Assembly (NCBI GenBank): GCA_009760855.2
Contig: WPIO01000018.1
Span: forward strand, 614,501-678,500
From: Cristatella mucedo
Lineage: Eukaryota > Bryozoa > Phylactolaemata > Cristatellidae
DNA length: 64,000 nucleotides
Direction of reading: 5' to 3'
Shown: positions 11,824 to 22,770 of the stretch, one piece after another
How the letters are laid out: every line of letters starts with the position of its first letter
How positions within the stretch are numbered: the first letter of the stretch is position 1
Program-made: the position numbers and the translations under genes
The notes under the pieces: model-generated
What the model saw: the letters and a program-made list of their open reading frames with translations, nothing else
The model's database searches: none
What the model was told of the DNA's origin: nothing

Positions 11824-12510
11824 TGTAATAATTATGATACATTTGATTTAGCGCCCTAAGAAAACTCGATATCTTTCTAGGCACTTTATCTTTGCTGCAA
11901 ATGAAGTGCGATCGAATGGTGAGTGGTAGGATGCTCAATAGACAACAAGCATAACGTTAGTAGGGGTGACATGAACAGGATCAGCATGCAAATACGGTTC
12001 GTCGCAGCTTGCACAGTGTCAGCACACATAAGCACGTAAAGGACGAATCCCGTGGATTTACTGAATGCTGCGATAAATAGATACGTTTTAATTTGTTTAT
12101 ACAAGTGCTCAACCCAGGGGATGTCGTAACACAAGTCGGGAATGAGTTCCCGGCTTTTTCAGCATACGAACTCAATGCAGGGTCTCTAAAGAATTCAAAG
12201 TTCGTACAGACTGCATTTAAGCGATTAGATTACGAAAAGCGAGTGGTATGAAGCTTAGCTGGTTGGCGGAGTACATCTGGTATTTAGAATGGCACGTAGA
12301 GACCCAAAGTGAGTAACTGAACCTTGAAGCCGGTGCACTGCATGACTGGGAACGAGTGCAGCTCGGAGAGAAGTGGTGAGACATGGCAACTGCACAGACA
12401 AGCCTAGCTGCCGAGGGGTACGGACATTCCCCCTGGACGTTTCCGCCACCCGGAATGTCCCCCCGGACATTTCCCCAGGACATTTCCCCCACCCGGGTAT
12501 ATGGCTTAGA

Positions 12511-12735
12511 GTGTAGGTTTTAGGGTTTACGGTTTAGGGTTTTTAGGGTCTATGGTTTATGGTTTAGGGTTTTTAGGGTTTAGGTTTAGGGTTTTTAGGG
12601 TTTAGTGTTTTAGGTTTTAAGATTGTAGGGTTTAGGGTGTGGGAATTAGAGTTTAGGGTTTTTAGGGTTTAGGCTTTAGTGTTTAGGGCTTAAAGCATAG
12701 GGTTTTATGGTTTAGGTTTTAGGTTTTGGGGTTAC
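12511..12735 (+). repeat. Degenerate TTTAGGG (telomere-like) array
   Basis: About 225 bp of TTTAGGG with TTTTTAGGG, TTTAGGTTTAGGG and single-base variants, all G-rich on the plus strand. It is internal to the 865-bp element and therefore not a chromosome end. The T3AG3 form is typical of plants and some protists, while most animals use TTAGGG. It may simply be a diverged or independently grown satellite. Confidence 0.8.
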
Positions 12736-12965
12736 GATTGGGCTTCGCCTCCTCCGACTTAATCCACCCTTGCTCATACACTAATTATCGCGGATTAGGG
12801 CGTAACTTGATCTCTTGAGCTCGAGCTACACTCAGAAGACCCCTGAGGCTCAGCACTCATTTGCAGGAACGCAAGCACACCGTAGTGCGAGTCCGCTTTG
12901 ACGGGTACGAACACATGCTTGGCGGCGTCGAGTGGGACCGAACTCCCGCGGAACCGAACACTGTA

Positions 12966-13022
12966 GCTCGCCGCTGCCGCTGCAGCAGCCGCTGCAGCAG
13001 CCGCTGCAACCGCCGCCGCAGC
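12966..13022. repeat. Imperfect GCC/GCA/GCT triplet tract
   Basis: Trinucleotide-biased sequence (CCGCTGCAGCAGCCGCTGCA) giving poly-Ala or poly-Leu in spurious frames on both strands. It lies within the 865-bp element. Confidence 0.7.
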
Positions 13023-13043
13023 TCGCTTCATTTGAAACCATCC

Positions 13044-13150
13044 TTCCAATCCATCCATTCTTCTTATTATACCGAGTTAATTTTATTTTAATAGAGAGTT
13101 CATTTGATCATGTGTATATCTATATATATGTATTCTTAGTTTTACATTCT
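13044..13150 (-). repeat. Small dispersed repeat X, copy 1
   Basis: In reverse complement it reads ACTAAGAATACATATATATA, then ATGATCAAATGAACTCTC, then TATTAAAATAAAATTAACTC and TAATAAGAAGAATGGA. The same series occurs at 14829-14911 and, more expanded, at 52495-52615. Here it sits just inside the right terminal modules of the 865-bp element. Confidence 0.65.
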
Positions 13151-14018
13151 TTAACATAGGGGGAAATATCCTACCCCGGGGTTGGGGGGTAAATGGCCGG
13201 TGGGGGAAATGTCCTATAGTCCACCAGGGGAAATGTCCGGTGGGGAAACGTCCTGGGGGGAAATGGCCTATAACCTTGCAGAGTTTTGCATCAACTTAAG
13301 CGCCTGATCCCACACGCCGGTGGGCCGCTAAGCAGTGAGTAATAAAAGTCGAAACGGGACGTTCCAATCGCACGGACTATCTTGGATGCAGTATCCTGTC
13401 CAAGAAGATCTAAATTCTTAGCAATTCTATGTAGCTGAAAGTAGGCAGATCAGACTTGTAAGGTTGATGTGATCTTTTAGTGAGAGGTCACTTTGGAACA
13501 AGGCACTTGGATTTCGTGCAGTTTCGACTGGACGTTCAGCTGGCAGAGTCGATTGTGATCGTTAAACTTTCCAATTTCTGAATCACACTTGGTTTTTCCA
13601 ATAAGCAGCAAGTTGGCTTTACCATTATTCAAGTCAAGAAAGTTTGCTGCCATCGATATATTAATGTCATTAATATACGCAGCAAGGGAGTTAGGAGAAT
13701 TTCGCTTGCTGGAGGGCTGGGAGGGATCAAAGCAAAGGCACACTTAATTTTCATCTTCGTGGGAGTGAAACCCTAGATTGTGCCAAGCAATCTCGCATCA
13801 GCAAGGGGGACAGTATACACCGCAAGAAAACCCTGACCAAGCACCGTTCCCTGAGGTACCCAATACTTCACAGGTTTCTCGGATGATCTGTCTGTGTTAT
13901 ATTCATATCAATCGTCCGGAGTCTTGCGCTGAGATAGATAGGATCCGAACGATGGCAGTGCTGCACTAGTGATGCCCCGGCGAGGTTTGAGGCGCTCTAG
14001 AAGAATGTAGCGATCGAT

Positions 14019-15448
14019 ATTAATGCACATCTTGGAGTTGACAAAATGTTTCATGCTTTTATAACGCTTTCGTCGGAATAGTTTCGCACAAGCAGCTCAG
14101 CCCGATCTGCTGCAGGGAGAAATATTCCCACATCATCATGTCAGCTACTTCGTGGCGATTCGAAGCGAGAGAGATTCGCTGAGTTTTTCTCAAGGCATGC
14201 CGCTGCCGTTTTTCACAAGAGTGGCACTAGTTCCTCAGTAATAAGCTCAAGCTGCTCCCGATTAGGAAGTAATGCGACGTTTTAATGACATCGGTCACAC
14301 ACTGCAAGTTTCATATTAGGAACGACATTTGCTTCATGTGGCAGATCAGGTTAGGATGCCAACTATAGGCAAGATGCATCCAACCTCGTACAAGGGAAGT
14401 CGGGACCACTTCGATCGATCTCTAACTCGCGAATTGAGTGTCGATAATTTGATTGGTCGCGCTGGAGTAGACTGCATGCTACTACAATACCTAGCGATGC
14501 CACGGCGATGCCAGAGCTGAGACATGGCGTTTTCGAGGTAGCCAGCTGGGCGATGAGCGTCACAGCTTTTTAACGAACAAAAACGATGCGATGATTAATC
14601 GGGTTACTTAACCTTCTACATTGTGGTAGCAACAAAAGTACTCATCCGGCTTGTTTCCGCGAGTCGTGCGATTGCCTGCCTCCTCCGAGCAGCCATTACT
14701 TAGCCTCAATTGAGGTAGCGGACGCTATGGGTGACTACTTGCTTACTGTTTAGCCAGCTTGTTGCCAAAGCAACGGAGAAGAGTAGCTGCTCGCTGTTCC
14801 AGCTACGTCATGGATTGATCTCTAGATCACTAAGAATACAGATATATACATATACACACGATCAAATGAACTTCGCTCTCTATTAAAATAAAATCAACTC
14901 TTTGCAATTAGAAGAATGGAGCTAGCTCTAGCTGGTTGTCCTGTCGTGCCTAGTGATCGCCCTGAGTGGACCGGCTGCTTTTTTGCTGACGTAGAACCGC
15001 AGCCACCAATGGCGAGGCACTCTTGGACAGCAGTGGCAGCCGCCGTGCGGGATTTCTTCAGCTTACTGCTTTCTTTCTGCCTGTTAAAAATGAGCTCCCC
15101 GCAATTTTTTTTTTTTATCGTACCTAGCACGGCTGCCTTAGTACAGACATGAGCTTTCAAGTTCCCTCGCAAGACCATCAGCAGGTAGCTTTTTACTGAA
15201 AAGTGAGAGGGAAGGTAGGAAAATGCTTTCGCACTGCTTTTCGACACGTTCAGACCATTTAACGCACCTTGGCTGCGATCGAAATCGTGTAGCCTCGGAG
15301 TAGCTAGAGCAGCTGAACAAAAGCGAAACCTCGGCTGCGTCTTTTACTCTAGGTCTCTCAATGCAAGGTAAGCTAATCTGATTTCGACGTGTTCTTCCTC
15401 CCCGCGCTAGAGAGCGGCCTCGGATGACTCCGAGCCTAGTGCGGACCT
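14019..15448. other. Unassigned region with repeat X copy 2
   Basis: Apart from repeat X (14829-14911) I see nothing certain. Minus-strand frames of 117 and 150 codons (14894-15247 and 15138-15590) lack recognisable domains, and the longer one runs into a LINE tail. Confidence 0.4.
14829..14911 (+). repeat. Small dispersed repeat X, copy 2
   Basis: ACTAAGAATACAGATATATA, then CGATCAAATGAAC, then CTATTAAAATAAAATCAACT and TTAGAAGAATGGA, colinear with the inverted copy at 13044-13150. Similarity ends on the right after AGAAGAATGGA in both. Confidence 0.65.
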
Positions 15449-15542
15449 TTAATAATAGTGATAATAATACACTTGATAAAGCGCCCTCAGAGAACTCAAT
15501 CTCTCTCTCTAGGCGCTTTACATTTGCTGCAAAGGAAACATG
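15449..15542 (-). mobile_element. LINE-A 3' tail, solitary
   Basis: Plus strand AATAATACACTTGATAAAGC, then CTCAGAGAACTCAATCTCTC, then GGCGCTTTACATTTGCTGCA: reverse complement of the family hairpin and tail. The inner CTCTCTCTC has started to lengthen, as at 22.6 kb. Confidence 0.8.
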
Positions 15543-15879
15543 ACCCTGACTTGTACACGATACCTTTGGGCATTCCCCTGCTATCGTCACTGACTAATTA
15601 TTCGCTGTCCTCGGATAAGCTACTCAAAACTGGACCCGCTTAGCATAAGGTGCGATGTCGCTATTGGTCGATACTTACCGGTGGGGTCAGTAAGAACCTC
15701 CCTGTATCCTGCATTCGCACTCTCTGCAGCTCGGCTATCAAACCTAAGACCCGTAAGAATAAAGCGCTGATTACTACTCGTTGAGGTAGTATCTCACTTG
15801 ACGCGCCTCAGCGTGCTGTAAAAGTCTACCTGCGACCATTACTTGGCTCCAATTTTAATTCGACGGGGCTGCGTCTGCT
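15543..15879. other. Unassigned spacer
   Basis: No feature recognised. The 5' limit of the following LINE-B copy may lie within it. Confidence 0.3.
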
Positions 15880-18600
15880 GGGCCGGCTACATGCCGACTG
15901 GAATGCACGCCACTTAATCAGCTTCGCGCTGTTGTTGGACAGCCTCTTAAATTCCGTCTGCTAAATTTCCGCCTGCAAAAAACCAAGAGGTTATTTATCA
16001 GCGATCAGGTTATCCGGGAGAAGCTACTTCTGTTTCTGCTTACCAAAACTCAGGATGACGCCCTGCTCGCATAGCTGTATATCTGAGACCGCCTCACCCG
16101 CGTTCTCATTCTTTCAGTCCATGCGATCTGACAAGGTTGGTGCCGGGGTTTAATATTCGCGAGTCATTTACCTATTAGACATGGAGGTGTTCGCATGGGC
16201 TATCGCTTGAATCCTTTGCAATCAGGTCCTCACCCCAGACAAGTGCCTCTCACTCTGGTGAGCTCCTTCTAGCTGTCTAAACTTGTTTATAGAGGAGTTT
16301 TCCGAGTTGCTCACGACAATATTTGTGTGTGACAGACCGTTACTGAATTCTGGAGACTTGAAATATTTACGTTGATAACCCTAGCAACACACAGGTGCCC
16401 AGATTTTTTTACTGTTTGGAGAACCTTGGTTTGACCCAACACGTTAATCATACCACTCACGATGGTGGCAGTATCCTAGGTCTCGTTATCACTAAGGATG
16501 TCTGCCTCACTGACATTGTGGTGTGCCAACTGACCTTCTCGGATCATTTGTTGGGTCTCGTTTACAGTTCCTGCTCCGTTGTACGCACAGCGTGTTGTCG
16601 AGTATGTTCACCAACGTAACTTTAAATGCATTGACCGAGATAAATTTTTGAAATCTTCATCTGATGCAGGTCTTCTTAGTTAGCACCCGGACTCGATTGA
16701 CAGCCTCGATGCCCACACTGATGCAGTGAACAAGACACTTAGGAGTACTCTTCACAAGTATGCTCCGGTACATTATTGTCCCTGTACAGAGTAGTGGATA
16801 TTTCTTTCAATTAACAGAAACACTTCACAAGACGCAGCATATTAAGCTCAAGCTTGAATTCCGTTTTAAAAAGTCTGTGTGTGTCATGAAGATTTAGTAA
16901 ATTTCAGAGACTTCGTTCGTGTCTACACCCGAAAGCTTAAAAAAGCTTCTTCTTTCACTTGAAAACTTAAGTCTTGCCAGTCATACCCTAAACTGATTTA
17001 TAAGACGGTAAGCAATTTGCCGCCAATGCTGCGAGGTCTCGCATCCCAGGTATTAACGGCTCAGCCGAAAAGTTTTCAGCCTACTTTACTAAAATAACTA
17101 TGCACATTCGTGTCACCATAAAGAGCTCTCTCCAACTAAAGCAGATGCTGAATCTCAACATGTGACCATGCCTTAAAAGATTTTCTGCGGTTTCTGCATG
17201 AGATGTGGCCACCTTAAAAAAATCTAATAAAAATAGTCCATCTCCACAAGGCCCTTTATCCTCATATATGTGGTCTTCACTGGCAGACCAACTTAACCTA
17301 GCCATAACCGATATTGTTTACGCTTCTCTGGAATAGAAGGATTCCTCTAACTAAAGTCCTTGTACGTAATTCCTTCAAATTGGCCATCTTTCGATTTTTA
17401 CATAAAAAGCCTAGATTTGATACGGAGGCTCTTGCTAAATATCGCTCATTTTTCCTTCTTCCTTTTTTATCAAATATTCTTGAAAATATCATTGCTTGGG
17501 TGCCAGGAGCACATGTTGAAAAAATGAAACGTCTGAAAATTACAGTCGTGGTTCAAGCTGCAGTATTGCCGGGAAACTGCTCTCTGCCGTGTAACCAATG
17601 GCATCCTGTGAAGCATCGATGAGGGAATGTCACTGTGCTATTGCTGCTAGATCTAGCAGCTACTTTCGAAACTATAGATTGCTATGTCCTACTTGAATTA
17701 TTGAGATCAACGATCTGTCTGGCAGACAAGGCTAGGTTATTTAAATTGTACTTGTCTGGTCGTGTGTGGGATCAGATCTTGTCAACCATACCAGTCACCT
17801 GTGGAGTTTCTCAAGTGTCTATTGTCGGTTCGTAACTGTTTTCCATTTGTACTAAACCTCTGGTAAAAGTGATTCAGGCCCATGGAATAAAACAAAATTA
17901 AAACGCAAAGCTGTATTTGTCGTTTAACCAGGCGGAGTGTCCTGTAGCACCTGATAAAGTTAATGCTTCCCTGGCCAACATTCGATCCTGAATTTCGGCA
18001 TATTTCATTAAAATAAACAACGATAAAACTGAAATACTGCTCATATGAAAACCTAAGCGTGTGGCGGACTAGAAGTATTTGCACTTCTAATTGTTGGTGC
18101 TGTTGTGCGACCATCACCGTCTGCCCGGAATTTAGCTGTCGTCTTCGACAGCTACCTAGATTTTTAATCTTCGTTAAGAAGACTGCTTCCACATCTAGCC
18201 ATCACGTCCGATCCATATGTAAGATTGGGAACTGTCTTCCTAGGTGGCTTTCAAAATATTTAACTGACTCCTATGTTCTGTCTTGGCTAGATTATTGTAA
18301 TTCCCTTTTAGCTGAGCTACCAAAAAAAGCAGCAGCTTTATTCATCCGGGACTGTCTATGCATGCCGTCGCAGCGCTTCGGGTCCTTACTTCACCGTGAC
18401 ACGAACGCAGACGAGTCAGCCGAGTTACTACTGCTTCCCTTCAAGCACATTTCCTTTTCATAAGAACTTGACACTTTTAGTTGCTGGTCCTCCGTGGAAA
18501 CGTTCACGCTTCACTTTGGTGGGTATGTATGAGCTTCGAAATGTCGTTCAGCAAATTGAGCTACAGCCTGTTCAACTTTACCAGCTGTGCAACCGAGGAG
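15880..18600 (+). mobile_element. LINE-B copy, near full-length ORF2 but heavily decayed
   Basis: The endonuclease region (about 15950-16580) reads in mixed frames LLFLLTKTQDDALLA, then a decayed GDFN-like GDLK, then LGLTQHVNHTTHDGGSILG and FSDHLL (SDH motif). The reverse transcriptase follows: FLLPFLSNILE near 17450, LLLLDLAATFETIDCYVLLE (motif A region) at 17640-17690, then TCGVSQVSIVGS in place of GVPQGSVLGP. After a gap come FNKNKTEILL-like residues near 18010-18040, and at the C-terminus LSWLDYCNSLLAELPKKAA (18275-18335). Stops and frameshifts occur throughout and the YADD block is missing. The family is CR1/L2-like. This is the most complete view of LINE-B in the window, but it cannot be active. 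Confidence 0.75.
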
Positions 18601-18699
18601 CCTCCATGCTAGGAACATGCTAGAAACTGAACATGGCAGGGGAGTTCCGTTTTGCATGGAGCAATAAGGACCTGTTGCTTAACGTTCATGTGATCTCGA

Positions 18700-19015
18700 T
18701 AGCAGACGGTCGCGGATGGTGTTCGACGTGCTTCCTCGTGAAAGACTGGCTTACTAGCTTCTAGGTTCAGCCGGAAAAGCCCGATTCTCGCTGCCGACTG
18801 ACATCACGACCTTGCCTGACTTGACGACAGCGTTCAAAACGAAGTTAAACTTCCACCTATTCTTTATAGCAGGTGCTTTGTCCGTGTGAATTGCCTTAAT
18901 GCATACTGGAATCGTGCATCAGATGACATGCTGCTTCCTTTTCAACACCTCTAACGTGCCTAGAAAGAGATTAGTGTCCTTAGCATACTATAGGAATTTC
19001 TTTTATCATTATACC
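18700..19015 (+). mobile_element. LINE-C fragment (C-terminus and tail)
   Basis: Plus-strand remnant of the C-terminal LPDLTT-FKxxL motif (TTLPDLTTAFKTKLNFHLFF) followed by GTGCCTAGAAAGAGATTAGT and an ATTATA-like tail. The sequence differs enough from LINE-A and LINE-B to be a third, older group. Confidence 0.5.
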
Positions 19016-19619
19016 GTGCTTAAGGACCGTCAGGAACCGTTGGACTACCTAAGCGCACTGTGCTTTTGTGACGTTCGGCGTCGGCATGGCGCTCGAAAGG
19101 TTAACGAGGGAAAGAGTGCCTGCAGTGCAGCAGCCTGCACCGATGGCAAGAGAAGCCACGAACCTCTTGACAAGATGTCATAGGATAACAAATATGGACG
19201 CCGAGACAAACAATGGTCGCCGGCTACTCTGCCCTCGAACAATACACGCCTGCGTTCTAGAGAAGAGTCTGGTCACGGGAAAGAGACAAGAGAGCAAGCC
19301 GGAAAGGATCACGTGACATGTCGTGATATTCGTTCACTAATCTCTCCGCCTAATCAGCAGAAAGAACCAGGCTGCTGAGGCGACGAGCACTCACACCCGG
19401 TCAGGCTAGGGCAGGCAACATGATGGTGTTGCTACAACCACACATTCTATGTGCTCACCGTCTCATTATTGGGCTTGCAGGTGCCAAGAGCAACTCCATT
19501 TGCTAATTGAACCTAGAGCTGCTAGTAGCAGCTTACAGACAATTGATGCTCATGATTTTTTTAAGAATCTCAGACTTTATGTCCATGGCCCAATATAGCA
19601 TGCTGGCTTCAGCTACATG
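19016..19619. other. Unassigned spacer
   Basis: Two overlapping frames on + and one on - near 19045-19316. No domain recognised. Confidence 0.35.
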
Positions 19620-19795
19620 CAAAGGCACACTTTAGCGTGTTTGTGTGTCTGCATATGTACGTGGGTGTTTGTCTGCATATGTGTGTGTGAGTGTTTAGTA
19701 GATGTGTATGTGTGTGTATGTGCATGCTCGTGGATGCGTCCTATTGTGCATGTATGTGCATGCATGACTGTGTGCATGAGTGGGTGCATGTGTGT

Positions 19796-19839
<44 letters not shown>

Positions 19840-19840
19840 G
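19620..19840. repeat. TG-rich irregular tract ending in (GT)n
   Basis: Alternating TGTG/TGCATG sequence over 170 bp that becomes a pure (GT)n array at about 19796-19834. Long His-Thr and Val-Cys frames on the two strands are artefacts. Confidence 0.85.
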
Positions 19841-21013
19841 AAGGCATTTGTGATGCCGTGTTGATGGGATCCTTTGCTGTTGTTGCTTGCTGCCTCGGAC
19901 AAGACCGCAGCCGGAAGAAGTGTGGAAGTAGTCCTTTAATGCTCTCCTCGTCTCAATATCACACCTCCAAATAGGAGCGAGCAACTACTTAAAGGATGTT
20001 GTACATTCACTTGTGAGTAAACCGGTTGACACGAGACCAATCATGAGATTTAGACTCTTCCTGGGCTGAGAGGCAAAGATGGAGATGTAGACAGCTATTC
20101 TTGCTGCTGCTGCTGCTTGAGTGGGTTTACAAAGCACAGCGTCAATAGCAGAGAGCTTGGTTTCAGCTGGCTCAGATTTTTTTTACATATGACTCAAGTG
20201 GCTGGCCTCCAGGGCTGCTTCTGTTGCATGCACGGAGTGCTGATGTCAAACGCTGGTTGTTTAAAGTATGCCCCTTAGCCAGTACCCTTAATAAAAGATG
20301 ACATGAATAAGCTACCAATGTCTGGGCCATGAACAAACTCTACTGACAATTGGCTTCTCTGTGGGCCTCCGAAGAAGAAGCGCTGGCTGAGGCAGAACTT
20401 ACTGAGATAAGTGCCCAGGGACACTGATAATGGTAGTGGGCTAAGCCAGTGCTCCACAAGCTTCACATGGTGCCTAAAAAAATCACTTGACAGATGCTGG
20501 CATGCAACAGATGATCTATAGGACCATGCACTGGGCCGCGAGACAGCTGAGATCAAGAGGTACACAGGCTGATGGTACTACTAAGTTGTCCTTTACATCG
20601 TGTTTCCACTTTGTGAAGCTCGCTACCCAAATGAATCGTTCTACTTCCTAAGAGGAATTTCTGAGAATACGGACAGTGACACTGCATAACAATGTACTGC
20701 ATAGAAAGTGGACTCGAGCTCAACTCCAGGACGATCAATGCGATCGGCATCGAACAATTTGCAGTCACTTTTTTATCTCAGAATGCACAGTCAGTGCGTG
20801 CAATGTGGCCCCTTCACAGGTTTCAACTCATAATTTCTCCTTAATTCTTAATGACAGTAAACTTGTATGCATAAACTGTCTACCCATTTTGGCTACCTGC
20901 AGTATTAGATACAATCATCAGGAGGAAGATGCATTCACCCAGCGATCTCTGAGTGCCACGACTAATCTTTACTCTGCTCTGTGAGCGTTGATTCATTCAC
21001 GCGGATAGCTGCC

Positions 21014-21019
<6 letters not shown>
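19841..21019. other. Unassigned region upstream of the second GPCR exon
   Basis: I looked for a GPS/GAIN exon belonging to the receptor exon at 21444 and found none I trust. Frame 20676-20984 has scattered Cys and one Trp but no GPS spacing. Confidence 0.35.
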
Positions 21020-21105
<86 letters not shown>

Positions 21106-21223
21106 ATCGCTCTCTCTCTCTCCCTCTCCCTCTCCCTCTCCCTCTCCCTCCCTCTCTCTCCCTCCCTCTCTCTCTCTCTTCCTCTCTCTTTCTCTCTCTC
21201 TTCTCTCTCTCTCTCCCTCTCTG
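21020..21223. repeat. (CT)n microsatellite with CCCTCT variants
   Basis: About 95 bp of near-perfect CT followed by CTCCCT and CTTCCT variants. It ends about 220 bp before the receptor exon. Confidence 0.95.
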
Positions 21224-21443
21224 TTCATTTTAAGAAAGGCCTGTGGCTATCTAACCACTACTCTTCCTAAAATAGCTCTTGGCTCCTTCTGGCAGTACCC
21301 ATATATGTGCAGTGAATTCCATAGCTGCTCCAGGCCTCGTTGTATTCTGGCCGATTACCTCATAACACATATGCTGTCACTGTAGCTTCTTAACAGGGTG
21401 GATGCCTGTAATCGCTTCATATTTTGGGCATGGCCTGCTGCAG

Positions 21444-21641
21444 GGAATTGCGGTCGTCAGACATGCAGAGGCTCACTGCCTGCTTGTCGACGTCACTCCT
21501 CTGCATGAATCTGCTCTTCATTTTTGGAATCGATGTCACCAACGACGAAGGCACATGCACTGCCATAGCAGCCATGCTGCACTACTTCGTGCTGACGTCC
21601 TTCATGTTCATGACGGCGGAGGCAATCCGACATTACTTGCG
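21444..21641 (+). CDS. Adhesion GPCR TM2-TM3 exon (second receptor gene or orphan exon)
   Basis: Acceptor CTGCTGCAG at 21435-21443 and donor CG|GTAGGG at 21641/21642 bound 66 codons. They begin ELRSSDMQRLTACLSTSLL, continue CMNLLFIFG (TM2), then GTCTAIAAMLHYFVLTSFMF (the conserved Cys before TM3, LHYF, and the SFMxM block), and close with TAEAIRHYL. This is the class B2 pattern. Both boundaries are phase 2, so the exon can be skipped or duplicated without frame loss. It lies 19 kb downstream of the first receptor's stop codon on the same strand, so it belongs to another gene. I found neither the TM1 exon nor TM4-TM7 exons in the next 20 kb, where LINE copies predominate. It is either the surviving exon of a broken gene or part of one with very large introns. 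No stops or frameshifts within the exon. Confidence 0.75.
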
Positions 21642-22591
21642 GTAGGGAAGCTCTCTCGTGATGCATTCCTATGTCAAGTGCAGCTACACCCCGTTAAGGC
21701 TGTGGCGTGTTGGTGCTTATCAAAAGCCTCTTTCCTTGTGATGAGTACGTGTGGTTCCAACCAACTTTCCACACTGTATGGCATTCTAGCTGCAACTGTT
21801 ATCGTAAGGAGAAATTTTTTTCGTTTGCTCTATACTTAAGGGTGTCAGCTGCATTATTGAAACTAAGAAAAACCATGAAGCTTCAGTAACAGCACCCGTG
21901 AGCAAAACGTTAAAAAGTCACTCACTATGACTCAAGCACACCCAAACACCACACAGTGCATGCTTGAAATACAGGCAGAGCGGGCCATCCAAAGTTTCCC
22001 TGAATCGCATGACTCGTATTTCGGCCACCTGCATTGCGCAGCCAATCCACTGATTGCAGCTGCACTGCCTTCTGCAGCAGCAGAAGCCATTGGACAGCTT
22101 GCTAGCACCCAAGTTAATACTTTTGTGGTCGTGCCTGCCTGCCCACTAGCCATGAGCCTTAAGTAGCAAAACACTGTAGGCACTGTAAAGCTTCTTATGT
22201 TTGTCCTTTGCTTTTGCCAGGATCTATGAAATGCTCATGTCCTAGGAACCGGCAGCTGGGGTAGCATAGCAACTGCGGCTATTAGGGTGGCTCGTCAAAA
22301 CCTTCGAGCTCACACCGTGCCCAAGAGGCCTTCATTGAATGCACTAAATGCATGATTGTAAATGCATTTGCTTGCAGCCACATGAATCCAGTTAGCTGTG
22401 CTGCTAGCATTGATGCCAAAGTTGCAGCTACATTGCTTATTTTGACGGCTGGGCAGTTCCAGCTGGTTGCAAGTACTTTCTGATGTTGGCTATGTATAAG
22501 GCTACTTGTTCACAAGCATCTGCATAGGCTGCAAGTTGATCAGCAGATTCAGAGGAGAGCTTTAACCTTGAAGCAACAGGCCCACAATATA
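21642..22591. other. Unassigned region after the GPCR exon
   Basis: No further receptor exon recognised. Overlapping frames at 21918-22183 on both strands have no known domain. Confidence 0.35.
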
Positions 22592-22770
22592 AATATTGAT
22601 AAAGCGCCCTCAGAAAACTCAATCTCTCTCTCTCTCTCTCTCTCTAGGCGCTTCACATTTGCTGCAAAGGGAAATGCAATTGAATGGTGAGTAATATCAT
22701 GCTTGATAAGCAACATGAATAACATGGTTAGGGTGACATGCACTGGGTCAGCATGCAAATGTGGTTAGTG
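22592..22770 (-). mobile_element. LINE-A 3' end with a (CT)n expansion in the hairpin loop
   Basis: Minus-strand 3' UTR and hairpin of LINE-A. The short CTCTTT of other copies is replaced by an uninterrupted (CT)12-like run at 22623-22647. Upstream it stops after TGTGGTTAGTGGCAG, so the copy is about 180 bp. Confidence 0.8.

Larger units (their letters stand above)
12412..13276. mobile_element. 865-bp inverted-repeat element, probable non-autonomous DNA transposon
   Basis: Bounded by a TGC duplication (12409-12411 and 13277-13279) taken from the host LINE. Both ends are built from tandem modules of the type GGACATTTCCCC: on the left at about 12421-12495 (GGACATTCCCCCTGGACG, then GGACATTTCCCCAGG), and in reverse complement on the right at about 13157-13270. 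Inside lie a TTTAGGG-like array (12511-12735), a GCC/GCA triplet tract and, at 13044-13150, a copy of a small AT-rich repeat also found at 14.8 and 52.5 kb. No transposase frame. The inverted termini and target duplication are seen; the transposon class is inferred. A 3-bp TSD with no recognised superfamily termini leaves it unclassified. Confidence 0.65.
11824..14018 (-). mobile_element. LINE-A copy split by a younger 865-bp inverted-repeat element
   Basis: The 3' half (11824-12411) and the RT half (13277-14018) are consecutive parts of one minus-strand LINE-A copy: AGCCTAGCTGC on the left continues as TGCAGAGTTTTGC on the right, exactly as in the uninterrupted 43-kb copy. The RT part includes remnants of the FLxLN motif (ANFLDLNNGKANLL) and of the GVPQGS region on the minus strand. 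Both halves contain stops. Confidence 0.8.

Noticed and set aside
12421-12495. CRISPR-like repeat array (also 52252-52408)
   Set aside because: The modules are short, degenerate and contiguous, without unique spacers, and lie in a eukaryotic repeat context.
15138-15590. 150-codon minus frame
   Set aside because: Its N-terminal part is the reversed LINE-A tail (15449-15542) and the rest has no domain.
20676-20984. GPS/GAIN exon belonging to the receptor exon at 21.4 kb
   Set aside because: One Trp and several Cys occur, but not in GPS spacing, and there is no HLT-type cleavage motif or clear splice sites.
21402-21839. 145-codon + frame overlapping the receptor exon
   Set aside because: A shadow frame of the TM2-TM3 exon; the exon's own frame carries the family motifs and the splice sites.
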